Assembly (NCBI GenBank): GCA_036873135.1
Contig: JAPTYO010000017.1
Coordinates: 3,534,001 to 3,598,000 of the forward strand
From: Clarkia xantiana subsp. parviflora
Taxonomy: Eukaryota > Streptophyta > Magnoliopsida > Myrtales > Onagraceae
Direction: 5' to 3'
DNA: 64,000 nucleotides
The notes under the pieces were generated by a model. The model ran no database searches. It saw only the letters and a program-made list of their open reading frames with translations, and was not told where the DNA came from. How positions within the stretch are numbered: the stretch's first letter is position 1; each line of letters begins with the position of its first letter. The translations under genes were made by a program, and so were the position numbers. Positions 34,272-45,591 of this stretch are shown piece by piece.

Positions 34272-35390
34272 ACTCCCACTAGCCGAATGGGAGGGTGCCT
34301 ATTAATATGTTGTCGAAGAACACATCAATATCCTTTCAATGATCTAACTAAGTTCCCGTATTGTTCATATGAGGTTTGCCGTGCGACCGGCAGACACAAC
34401 GGACTTCGTGCTACTCATCGGTTTAGAGTGTTCTAGCGTCCGCAGAATGTTGATTCCTAACCTGTTTACCAACATGTTACTTCTATGTGCCGTGATGTAC
34501 CCCTGGTCAACTGTGATTCTCCAATTGCCTAGTTTTCCTCAATGAATACTTCTCGATGGCATCCGCACAAGTATTCACAACCTTCAACAAATATTTGGTT
34601 GGTGGCCACCTAATGAATAGAAGAGTCGGAGAATTACAGATGTCTATGACCATCCCCATCGCTCATATCCTCAGTCAAACTCAACCGGTGCCCAAAACGT
34701 AGTCACTTGGCCTTTTTGTTCGGGCGCTTTGCTCGTACGCCTGTGAGCAAACATTGAGCCCAACCTTAGATATGTGTTCTGAGTGGTAAGAGTATGTACT
34801 TTGGGTGCTACTTCAATAAGCACCCGGAGTCAATTACACGCTCAAGGTGAAGAATTTTGTGTCCTCCAGAATCTCGGAAGATTCCGTCTAACACAACCGA
34901 GCCTGACCCCATGGTCGAACGTGGCACGTGCAGTATGAAGTGCGTATCGATAGCATAACCTGAATTTGTTTTATATCAGGAGTGGGAATGTCATATGCTA
35001 CTGTAGATTCTCATCTAGCCCATCATGTGGTGGTAGATGAACGGAGTTTGTCACGGCGATCTCCAAAACTTCGATCATGTCGTGTACCCCAAAATCAAAT
35101 GATCGTTTTGCATAGTGAGGTTTCTCTTTCGAAATACGATGGCTCTTAGCCGGTCTTGAAATGGCTGAGGATTCCCTTCCATCAAGACAACCGTGCCCGT
35201 GTGACGATGTATGATCCACATTCGACATATTTTTTTTGGAGGTTTTACGCTCCAACGAATAGTTTATAGACAGTCTATCTGATATAACATTGTCAGTATT
35301 GCGTCGTAAAAATCATAAAATCAAATAGTAATTCTTTTATTCAAAATTTACTTTAAAACCAATATTTTACTGTCACACATTACAAGCCTT
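34272..35390 (-). other. 3' untranslated region of element C
   Basis: Polypurine tract next to 34271, then the family-typical 3' untranslated sequence (matches 21114-21865 and the reverse complement of 24356-25045). The 85-residue frame at 34998-35255 is not supported as a gene. Confidence 0.75.
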
Positions 35391-37717
35391 TTACATCCTA
35401 CGCAGGCTAAGCAATTTTACGTGCTTACCGAAAATATCTTTGCGTAAGGGTTTAGTCAATGGATCTGCAACCATATTTTCCGAAGGCATGAATTCAACTG
35501 TGATCAACATGTCTTCTACCACACTCTTCGCATACTTGTATTTACTAACATTGTGTTTTTTCCTACAATGGTACTTTGACTTCTTGACTGCCCCTATCGT
35601 TGCTTGACTGTCAGAGTAAATACCCAAATGCTTACTCCTGTCCTCGACGTCAAGCTAGGCGTCAATAGTCCAGACAGCCTCCTGTTCATTCTTTGTGAGA
35701 GCTATGAATTCGGATTCCATAGTAGTCAGCTCGACACAAGAATGTTTCATGCTCATCCAAGAGATGGCAGTATTAGCAAGGAGAAACACTTCTGAGATGG
35801 ACATACTATCATCTAGGTCACCACCATGGTCGGTGTCACTATATCCTATCAATTCAAGCTTACTTCCCTCATAGCACAATCCGTAGTATGCCGTACCTTT
35901 CAGATACCTCATAATTCGTGTGACGGCTTTTAAATGTTGATTACCGGAGTTTAATTGGAAACATGCTACTAGTCCCACAGTATAAAGATATCTGGACGAA
36001 TGCATTGCAAAGCTTACATCAGACTTCATACAATACTGAGGTACTCTGCACTTATCATCAATACACGCTCTACCAGGTTCTTTGGGCCATCACGCTTCGA
36101 CAACAAACACCTATATACAATTGGTGTTTCCACGGGTTTAGCATCATAGAGACTGAACCTTCTCAACATTTTGTTGATATAGGCTTCTTGAGAAAAACAT
36201 AATTTATGAGCACCACAATCTCTAGCAATCTTAATGCCCGAGATATAAGTGGCCTCGCCCATGTCCTTCATCTTAAATATAGACGCTAACCAGGACTTTG
36301 ATTTCTTCAAATAACTCACATCATTCGCGGCAATAAGTATATCATCGACGTATAACATTAAGATGATATACTTTGACCCTGAGGTCTTAGCGTACACGCA
36401 GGGATCCTCGTAACGATTCATGAATCTGTTGCCCACGATTTCCTTGTGGAACCCGCGATACCATTGCCTGGACGATTGTTTAAGACCATGGATCGACCTT
36501 TGTAGCCCACAAACTTTTTTGTTTCCAAGGGATAAAAAAATCTATCATTGCTCCATGCAGATCTCTTACTCCAAGTTTCAATGATGGAAAGCACTTTTAA
36601 CATCCATCTGGTGCATCACAAGATCGAGGTTAGGAACCAAGGTCAAAATGGCCCGGACCGTGGTGTAACGCACGATCGATGAGTAAGTCTCATCAAATTC
36701 TACTATGTGGAGTTGGCTATAACCTTTTGGGACAAGTCGAGCTTTGACCCGCTCAACATGACCATCAGTAGTGACTTTCAATATCAAAACCCACTTTGCC
36801 CTAATTTCTCTGTGATAAGCAGGCAAATCAACTAACTTCCAAACCGAATTGGCTTCAATTGAGGCGATATCTTCCTCTATTTCTTTCCTCCATTCCTTCG
36901 CTTGAGGACCTTCCAGAGCTTGTTTAACTGTTGCCAGTTCATCAACCGAAGTCAGGGTGAATAACACACCCTTCTCGATGGGATACTTCTTGGGAGAAGT
37001 TCTCTGCCTTTGACTACGTCTAGGCTCGTTATTCCAATCTTAAACTATGCTCCCACTAGGAACAATGCTCCCACTAGGAACAATGCTCCCACTAGGAACA
37101 ATGCTCCCACTAGGAACAAGGGCGTTACTAGAACCTTCTCCTACAACTTTTCTTGGACGACCTATTAGTCTCGGGATTCTACCTCCGAGATGAATTTCGT
37201 GGTTACACGGACAAGGAACCAAGTTGGTTGTCCCACTCCCACTGTTGGCAGCAAGTAGTTGAGGAATTGTAGGATTCTCATCCAACGGTTCAGCAACTGG
37301 ATTTTCAGGTACTACTTGATTCGCACCAGGAGAAACTATGATCTCTGTGGTTGGATTGACTCTTCCCACTGGATTTACTATGAAAATGTTCCTATTCTCA
37401 TTTACCATTTCATTCAGAGTTGTTGCTCCCTAAATTCTCCCACTCGAAGTAAGTGGGACCTGATTATCCTCGCCCTGTTGAACTTCTTTTAAGATTTCAT
37501 TTGTGTTGATAACACCAAGATTAGGAAATTCATCCTCAATAAATGTAACATCCCTGGACTCATGTTCGACCACGCCACCATTTTCTTGAGCCGCCACAAA
37601 CACGTATCCCTTAGAGTTTTCTGAGTATCTCGTAAAGACACTTTTTAATCCTCTAGGTCCCAACTTGCCGAATTGGTTGTCGTCTAATGCGTGTATGTTG
37701 CGCACCCCCAGACACAC
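35391..37717 (-). pseudogene. Copia Pol: linker, RT and RNase H (element C)
   Basis: On the minus strand from 37717: a post-integrase domain (GPRGLKSVFTRYSENSKGY), then a linker with four copies of an 18-bp repeat encoding VPSGSI (37049-37120). RT runs from about 36967 (VKQALEGPQAKEWRKEIEED; MDVKSAF; YVDDILIAAND near 36350). RNase H runs 36029-35391 (SDTDHGGDLDDSMS; TTMESEF; YSDSQATIGAVK; ADPLTKPLRKDIF). Frame breaks at about 36580, 36420 and 35640 and stops between the pieces make it inactive. Best-preserved pol of the family in this window. Confidence 0.88.
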
Positions 37718-38889
37718 AGCCTGGTAAGATCCACCTATTTACTAGTCCACATCTCATATGGTGTCGTGTCCACCGATTTTGTAGGAACACGGTATACTAC
37801 ATGAGTAGTAGCCAACAGTGCATTGCCCCAAAAAAAGATCAAAAGTTGAGCTCTTGACATCATTTTCATACTATGTCCATAAATGTACGATTACATCGCT
37901 CCGCCACACCGTTCTGTTGTGGCGTATAATGGATCATTGTTAATGCCCCTTTGATTGCATAACTTATCAAATTCAGTCGAGAGGTATTCTCCACCTCTGT
38001 CAGTGCACAAGGTTTTCAACTTCTTTCGCTTCAGCTGATTTTCTACGAGATTGAGATAGCTTTTAAACACTCAATGACCTCGGATTTACGAGTAATCAGA
38101 TGAGTGATCCCATAACGGGTAAAGTCATCAATTAAAGTTAATTTGTGCTTCAAATTATACATCTATAAATTTGTACACGGAACTTATGCGCAGCGCGCGC
38201 CACACTTGGATATTACCCTAGGTGAAATCATTTCGTTTCCATAAATTAATTATCAGTTTCATACATATTAGTCGTTACGATATTAATTATATTTATGGAG
38301 TACTAACAAATAAGGAATTAATATCTCGTTCAACCTTATTATGCAATGTTCAGAACGGTGAAATTAAGATTCAGCATTGTAAGATGAGGAAAATATAACT
38401 TGGTTCAACCAATCTAATCATGCATAATCTCAATTCGCACAAAATGCATAAACCAAAATGTTTCAAACTGAAAGATTGATGTGTTCTATCAAGTAAGGAA
38501 ATACAGATATCAAAGTTAAACTGTCTCTCTTCCTTTATTCATGGTATGTCCTCCTTTAGTTTCACGCTCCTTCCTTACCTCGGTTCTGTAATTCACAAGT
38601 GGGATTGAATTACTCACAAATAACAGGAATATAAAGAGAATATATGGCTTTCGTCATTGTTTCTCAGAACTTACCTTTGGAGGATTAGTACATGCAGATG
38701 CTAGGTAGCCTTTCACCCCAAAATTAAAGCACGTTCGAGTTTCCTCCTTACATGCAGTTTTCCTCTGCCTGTTCTTTCCACCAGCTTGCTTTGACTTGAA
38801 CTTTCTTTGATCATTCGGACAAGATGACCTGTTAGCCTTTCTTACGAATTCTTTGCCCTTTCTCTTGCGCTAACCCTTTTTCTGTGTTG
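37718..38889 (-). pseudogene. Element C integrase remnant and gag C-terminus
   Basis: About 37860-38170 holds integrase core traces (LTLIDDFTRYGITHLI, DRGGEYLS) with frame changes. About 38231-38640 is AT-rich without recognisable domains, so the protease and the integrase N-terminus are lost or unreadable. About 38650-38889 is the C-terminal part of gag, with a degraded zinc knuckle (CFNFGVKGYLASAC) and basic residues before it. It joins gag at 54862 across the gypsy insertion. Confidence 0.7.
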
Positions 38890-38894
38890 GAAAT

Positions 38895-39512
38895 TTTTGA
38901 GATCGTTTCCACTTGGGATATCTCGAACTTCTTTTCAGGGACCTCGATCCTCGATCCACGAACTAACTTGAGTTCCAACATCGATCCTCGAACTAACTTT
39001 GATCTCTGTCTCTGTCTTCTAAACGCCAGGTCCTGCAGGGCGGGCGATAACCAGCATGGAGAGGGGGGTGGTGCTGGTTGTGCCCTGTACGATGCTAAAG
39101 TCAGTATTTTAGAGAGAGAAAGTTTAGAGAGAGGTCAGAGCACAAATAGCCAATTCTCCAGATTTTCCAGTTATCTTGTTGGAATGGGAGATCTAGGCCT
39201 CTATTTATAGGAAACCTGAGAACTGTGCCCGGTTTGATGTCGGTTTACAGGAAAACGCTTACCGATATCGAGGTTGGCTATATGCGCGCTAACTTCTCAT
39301 ACTTAGTAAAAAAACTGGTAAACGCGCAGTACTAGTCGGTAATCCGGACCGGTCCGGATTGCTGGGGCAATCCGGAGGTCCCCGGTCCGGGTGCGACGCG
39401 CATCCGGACCGTTTTGACCCGGGGTGACTGCGGTAAGATCCGTTTTGTGGTTCTAGCGTGTTTGCGAGGTCCGAAATGTAAGTACGAACCCGAATTAGAC
39501 AGATATCCAACA
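38895..39512 (-). repeat. 3' LTR of the Tat-like element
   Basis: 618 bp. On the minus strand it starts TGTTGGATATCTGTC at 39512. A TATAAATAG box lies near 39200 (inverted). It is about 57 bp shorter than the 5' LTR because it lacks copies of the CCGGATTG hairpin block near 39345-39375. Confidence 0.9.
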
Positions 39513-41482
39513 CTTGCCCCCGAGTCAAGTAGTGGTTCAAAACCTCATGCTTGACTCTATTTAAGATAGGATATTCGTCCAATTTAGGTTCGACACTGAC
39601 TTCAGAGGTGGCCTGTTTGTCAATCGAGTGTGCGGAGCACAGATTCGTCCATCTTTATTTTTTCGATGAACGTACATAATCTATTCACAGGGTTAGAGTA
39701 ACAGACGATATATATATATATAACAATATGCAGTTAACGACTTATTCATAATAACATGCAATAAGCGAAATACTTGTAATAATAAGTAATCATGCAACGC
39801 GGTATCATCTTGGTACGTGACGTGAACGTGTAACATGATGTTAACATGGAGATGTCGACATAGTACACGGATGATGTAATCGCGCAGTAAGCAAAATACT
39901 TAGAGCAATTTAAAATTGGAGGGCATGCTTGTCAACATGAAGCATGATGTAAACATAGAAAATGATGCAAGCATGTAGTATGATGTAAGCATGGAAAATG
40001 ATGCAAACATTCAATTCCTACTTAGATTATAAAAATAATCACATAACAACCATGAGTTAGCATCATGCATATATAAAAATAATAACATGCGATAATGATC
40101 GTACGTAGCGCGTCATGCAATATTAGGGAGCATGTATGTAATGCAAGCATAGGAGAGATGTAATTATGCTCATACATGATACTAGGGACTTGTGCGAAAA
40201 TAGATATTAGTTTAGTCCTTAGCACATGGTGTAGACACTATTAATGAGAATTAGGAGAGAGAGTAGTCAATAGCTTACATCCTCCCTTGATAGGTTTTCA
40301 AGAAGCTCTCCTAGCTTGTTGAAGAAGGAGCTCATGGATGTGTGAATTTGGAGTAGTCACATCATTTTTTACATCGATCAAGGTCTAATCCGGGCAAGGA
40401 GGTAACACGACGGCGCGTGAAAAGGAAGGGGCGGCGCGTGAATTTGCAGCGGCGACGCGTGGATCTTCGGGGCGGCGCGTGGGTCTCCGGGAGGTGGTGA
40501 GTAGCAATTCGGACTTGCTTCGTGTTGGTGAGGCCATTCCATACATGGCTGGACATTTCGTGACTTCGTTTGGCCTTGATTCAATCTTGAAATCACTTAT
40601 GTACCTAGTTACCTTACCATGCATACAAGGTGTTTGATAAATTGCATTAGAATACTTAGCCCCAAACCGGCCAAAATTTTTCTAAGTGCTGAAAATTTTA
40701 GAAAAATGCAAATGTACTTTTCTTATGCATAGTGTTCATTGACGACATGTTGTTCCATGCCTAAGTCGTTGCTTTAGTATGCTCGATATTGATGATCGGT
40801 AGTTGTACGTACATGGCCGTCAATGGTTGTATGTTGGTAATGATAGCTTAGGCAATGTATGTTGAGCATCATGTATAGATTGTCGGTCATTGTCTGCAAA
40901 CATGCTAAAACACTCAGAAAATATTTTAATAATATCTAGTTCTTGTTACCATTGATGTCGTCATATAATCCTTGTCGATCGCCGGCATAGAAATACTTAG
41001 AAAATATTTCATAGTAGTTGGTGTTTTCCACTTGATGTACGTAATCCGCCGTCATGCTAGTATATTTGGAGAATGCTCCTAGATAGTTGATTCCATGCAG
41101 CTCGCTGTATGTCGACACTTTGTCGTACGTAGATATTTGATAGTACGTTGATAGCTTGTAATATGTTGACTGTCATCCTGAGCAAAACACTTATAAAATA
41201 TTTCGCCCTTGTGGTCCCGTACATTGCGAGCATGAGCTTGACGTTGACATGTAAGTTAATGAGTTGAGAGGTTTGCCCCCCTTGCATGATGGTTGATACT
41301 TGTTGCACAAAGACTATTATGTCATTGCGTACGTAGTTTTCTCACATGGAGCGTTCATTGCATAGTTGTTTGCATAAGTATTTGATGCGTGCTTGTGCAC
41401 TGATTGGATTGTCGGTTGTACCTTTCAGGATACCATATCTCACTGTTTTCTTTTCGGAGTTAGTCTTCTTGCAGCTGTTATC
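39513..41482 (-). other. 3' non-coding region of the Tat-like element
   Basis: Polypurine tract next to 39512. Contains inverted versions of the repeats in the 4.4-kb element (GGCGCGTG-rich part 40400-40500; the ATGATGCAAGCATG part 39940-40015). Promoter and first untranslated sequence of the opposite-strand ORF must lie near its right end. ORFs at 40362-40624 are GC-rich repeat artefacts. Confidence 0.65.
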
Positions 41483-43748
41483 ATGAGTAAGTCTTCTATC
41501 CCCATTCCGCGAGTGTCACTATGTTCGGATACCGATGAAGAACCGGATGTCGACATAGTTGAGACATTAGATATCACATCAGGTATAGAGGCTGGTGTCA
41601 TTGTACCTCCTGTCTTCCCCCACATTACAAAGGACACGGCGACAAATGTGAGTTACTTCTCCAATAAGATTGACGAAGATATGTTCAACTCGTATGTAGC
41701 TTGTTGCGGACTTATTCCAGATCTAGAAGGCATACTTCCTTATGACGTGTTACCTGGCGCCGAAAAGGGACAAGTTACCATGCCTCCCAGAGACTTGACC
41801 GTGGTTTATACCTCGCAGATTAGGGAAGGCTTACGCTTTCCTTACTGTCCTGATTTGATAGATCTCTATCGTTATTATGATATCTCGCCATTGGATCTTT
41901 CTCCCGCCGACTTCCGAGTATGGAGTTGCTTTCGAGTGTTATTTCACAAGCAGTCCTGGCGTTATTCCACTACCCTTTTTCGCTGCTTCTATCAGTTATT
42001 GTGTCCAGACATGACATGGTTATGTGGTATGAAGATGTGTTGGCCTAAATTGCAAGATAAAGGTTTCAAGCGGCTTGGTCTTGGGGACGCTGAGTGGGAT
42101 TACAGACAGCGACTAGCTGCACCGGCTAATCTCTCGGGTCCTCATTGGCGACATCATTATTTCTTCGTGTGCGATGTCGGCACCAATTGGGAGGTTGAGA
42201 GAGTTGAGAGAGCTGATCCTGCTCCTATCTTCTCCGAGCTTTCTTCGGATGACAAGGAGACTGTGAAGGCTATTTATCGATGTCAACAAGAGCGCAGTTT
42301 CCGTTGTCTATTACGTGCTTCAGAGCAAGAGTTGATCGACGCCTGGATTTTCATACTTTCTTCTGACGGTTTGGTATGTTGACAATCTTTATAACATGTA
42401 TCATGTTGCAATGTAGGTCGAACTGATGGAAAAAGCTCGTCCTTGCAGACTGCTGATGTTCGCGGTAACACGCCTGTTGGACGGCATGCTCGTACTACTC
42501 CCCCCGCTATTCTTAGGTCACTTTGTACTCGTGACTGAACGTATTCCTGCCGCTCCCGTCACTAGCGTTCTTCCCAAGAGGTCCGCAACATGGGTGCGTA
42601 CCTCGAGTGATCCCAAGCGCTCCAAACCGAGTGCGACTGTTCCAACTCCTTCTTGCGATAAAGGGAAGAGAGTCGAGATCGCACAGTGGCGCCTTCTGCC
42701 CCCGGTCGAGGGACCAGCCCGAGGAGGAGCGTTCCTCTCGTCGAGGTACGTGTTGCTTACTTCGACATGTTTCTTATACTTAGGATTTTTCTCTAATATC
42801 TTCTTTGTTTTATGTTGACCTTATTGCAGCACTTCCAGGCATCAAGCGCGATGACTTGACCCTATACGACGGGATGGATGTATCCGGAGAAGATTGGTCA
42901 CCTTTCTCCACTGACAGTCTTCATTTTCCGAAGGATTCCAAGCTCAGCACACCGGTAGCCGGGGTGCGAGTGCTTCAAAGGTGCGTTCCTCCTGGCGATC
43001 ATGACGTTAAGTCATCCACAAACGAGGAAGCACAAGCATATGTTGAGAGTAGCTTGGTTTAATTTGCCCCGGTAAGCCTTACTATAACTGCTGTGTTCGC
43101 ATGCTGTAATCATATGCCTTGCGTTGATTGTCTTGTTGTTTGGTTTATTGTACTTAGGCTATTTCCAGGATGATGAACATGTCGTCCTTTCTATTGGAGC
43201 TTGTGCGCGAGAAGAGGACTGCTATCCAGAAGAGCAATGCAGTTATTCGTGAACTTTCACAGTCCGAGGAGGAGGTGCAAAACTTGAACTCCCAAGTTGC
43301 TGATTTTAATACACGCATTGCTGCTCGTCGCGCCCATGTTGAACAACTTGAGGCTGAGATTGCTGCTATCAAACAGCAAATTGCGGAGAGTAGTAGCGCT
43401 CATGATGTCGCGCTTGCTTCTATACGCGAGGAAGCACGCAAGTTGGGGATTGAGAAGGGACTTGCCGAGTATCCCAGCACTGTTGCGCATACTGCCGTCG
43501 TCCTTGCTGCCACCAAGGCGAAGTCTTCATCCAAGATTGATGAGTTTGCCAAAGATTATATTAGCAGAGTTCGCGCACTTGCCCCTGGCTTTCCGTTTGA
43601 AAAGTTAGGTCCTTATTCTTCTTTTGTTGTTAACCATGTTGCGGATTTACAGCGTAAAGAAGCTGAAGCGGCTTCTCTCTCCGTGATCTTTGGATATGGC
43701 AATGACGATATTGCGCTTGATGTTGACTTCATGAAGATGTTATCTTAG
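41483..43748 (+). CDS. Antisense multi-exon ORF of the Tat-like element (gypsy-type Transposase_28-like)
   Basis: The ORF is on the strand opposite to the element's gag, a known feature of Tat-group elements. Exon 1, 41483-42373 (297 codons from MSKSSIPIPRVSL), has an acidic N-terminus and a domain with LRFPYCPDLIDLYRYYDISPLD, FRVWSCFRVLFHK and HWRHHYFFV. This resembles the plant family annotated as putative gypsy-type transposon protein (Pfam Transposase_28). A GT donor is at 42374. Exon 2, about 42417-42745, has KRSATWVRTSSDPKRSKP and ends at GTACGT. Exon 3 lies within 42830-43062. The last exon, about 43158-43748, is a likely coiled coil (REKRTAIQKSNAVIRELSQ; AHVEQLEAEIAAIKQQI). With the simplest splice sites exons 2 and 3 are out of phase, so either another splice site is used or there is a frameshift. 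Function unknown; I do not claim transposase activity. Confidence 0.65.
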
Positions 43749-44560
43749 TCTTTTGGAGATGATGTTATCTCTTTAATAGTATCATGTCGTTTGCTTTCAG
43801 CGTATTGAACCCTTTGTAATCGGGTTAACGTTATGTTGAGGTTTTCGTCCCAAGCTTCGTTCATGCGTTTGCTTACATGGTATTTTGTCACTTGGACCTG
43901 TTTTCAATAATAATAAACACATGATAACTTTTTAGTAATATTTCATACCTTGAGTTATCTTTGTTGTTGTATTGGACTTGCATGATAGGATTGATCTCCT
44001 TGTTATAATGGATGAACATCCAAGGTTGCGACTTGCGCATTGTAGGGTGTTATTAGAGCCCCTCTTGAAAAAATTCAAAGGCATGGCATGATATGTACAC
44101 TTGGTACTTGTAGCATTGTAGATAGTAATGTACTCGGCACGGACACTTGGCACTGGCACTTGACATGTAGCAGTGTCGTCTTGACGAAGCAAGACTTAAG
44201 TTTATACCGTCTTTTAGTTCCACTCTAAGGCGACGTTGCACAAGACTCGACTTGTAAGTTTAATGAGTTTTTCAAACAGGGTGCGCTCCGGCTAGCGTTT
44301 TTGTGTGAAGCTTGCCCACTTAAGGTATAGGTCTTCATTATGTATGCATCCTTAAGAGTATATGCATAGTTTGAGTATATATGAAGCGATCCTATCAAGG
44401 AATGTATCTTCATGGCGTATGAACCCTTAAGAGGGATATACATACTTTGTAGGTGGGCTTATCAATCCCACCTAAGTGCCGCATCCTGGTTTGTATGCAG
44501 GGAATGGCTATGAGCATGAGGATTTGCCTCCAAGAGGATTTCACAGCATGCCATTTCTTA
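43749..44560. other. Non-coding part of the Tat-like element left of the inner copia
   Basis: Contains a short GGCACTGGCACTTG-type repeat (44125-44180), the inverted counterpart of the 12-bp minisatellite at 8816-8972. No domain seen. Ends at the target duplication GAAGT (44561-44565). Confidence 0.6.
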
Positions 44561-44565
44561 GAAGT

Positions 44566-44841
44566 TATAGAGTATATAAGTTGATATGCTCACATTGCAT
44601 CTTGTCATTTATACTTGCATTTACTTCTATCATGTCATTAGATGATTGTATAACGTTATTATATGGTGCATATATCATGTAGTACATGTTACATGGTGTA
44701 TGCACCTTGGTGCACCAAGTTGGGCACATAGGATAGCTAGTCCTAGTTGGTGATCCTTATCACCTAGTATATATAGTTTACCTATTGCATTGTAATCCCT
44801 AATCATCAATCAACAAATGATTCAACCTACTAAAGTTATTA
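44566..44841 (+). repeat. 5' LTR of the intact copia element
   Basis: 276 bp, TATAGAGTAT to AAAGTTATTA. The LTR carries TATATATAG near 44766-44778, a possible promoter box. The right border is fixed by the primer binding site, which starts at the next base. Confidence 0.92.
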
Positions 44842-44854
44842 TGGTATCAGAGCC
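44842..44854 (+). other. Primer binding site
   Basis: TGGTATCAGAGCC directly after the LTR, complementary to the 3' end of plant initiator tRNA-Met. A ~740-bp leader (44855-45591) follows before the start codon. Confidence 0.92.
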
Positions 44855-45591
44855 ACCTCAAATGGCGGCACAACCACAAAGCTAAAGAAGACCAAGTTTC
44901 TTCAAAGTTTTGCTTTAACATTCACCTTGTTCAAGTGTGGATTTGCAACTTCAGCTTCGTGGATCATCTTTTCTACTTCAACAATCCATTTCTTACTTAA
45001 GAATGGACATATAGTAAGTGGAATTTCAAGAACTCAACACGCATAAAGTAGATCTGCACCTAGACTAAGCATAGCCAAGATGACTTAGTACTAGTTTGCT
45101 TGTTCTTGAAGAATTCAGCTTTGTTGAGCTGATTGCGTGTTTGATATTGCTATTTCCTGGAGTTTGCTTTGTTTCTCTACATTTGGATATGGATTTTGAA
45201 CATGTCTCAGCTGCGCCCCTTGCTTGATACCTGGAATTTCATTGCTTGATTTCCCTTATCTACACATTGCTCGGCTGAGGAGCATTTGTGCCTACCTTGT
45301 GCTTTGTGTTCATATCTTCAAGAATTCTGAGCTTTCATCAATGGAGAATGGTTTCTAATCCATTTCTGTTGAATTTCAAGCTTTGAAAGTCACAAATCTT
45401 GTTGCGGAATTGTACAAGCAATCTCATAGGGTGAGCTGGATTTTGTCCTACTATCAACAACCTTGGTGTACTACTTTTGTTTGTAGTGCAACTTGTGTAT
45501 GCGATTTTGATTGGATTGTGGCAGCTGATTTCTTGGATTTGGATTCCTATTATTCACATTCCATACCTACTTGTGTTATCTGAGTTACAAA

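Noticed and set aside
40362..40624. Three overlapping minus-strand frames rich in Arg/Pro/His
   Set aside because: GC-rich GGCGCGTG repeats in the gypsy 3' region.
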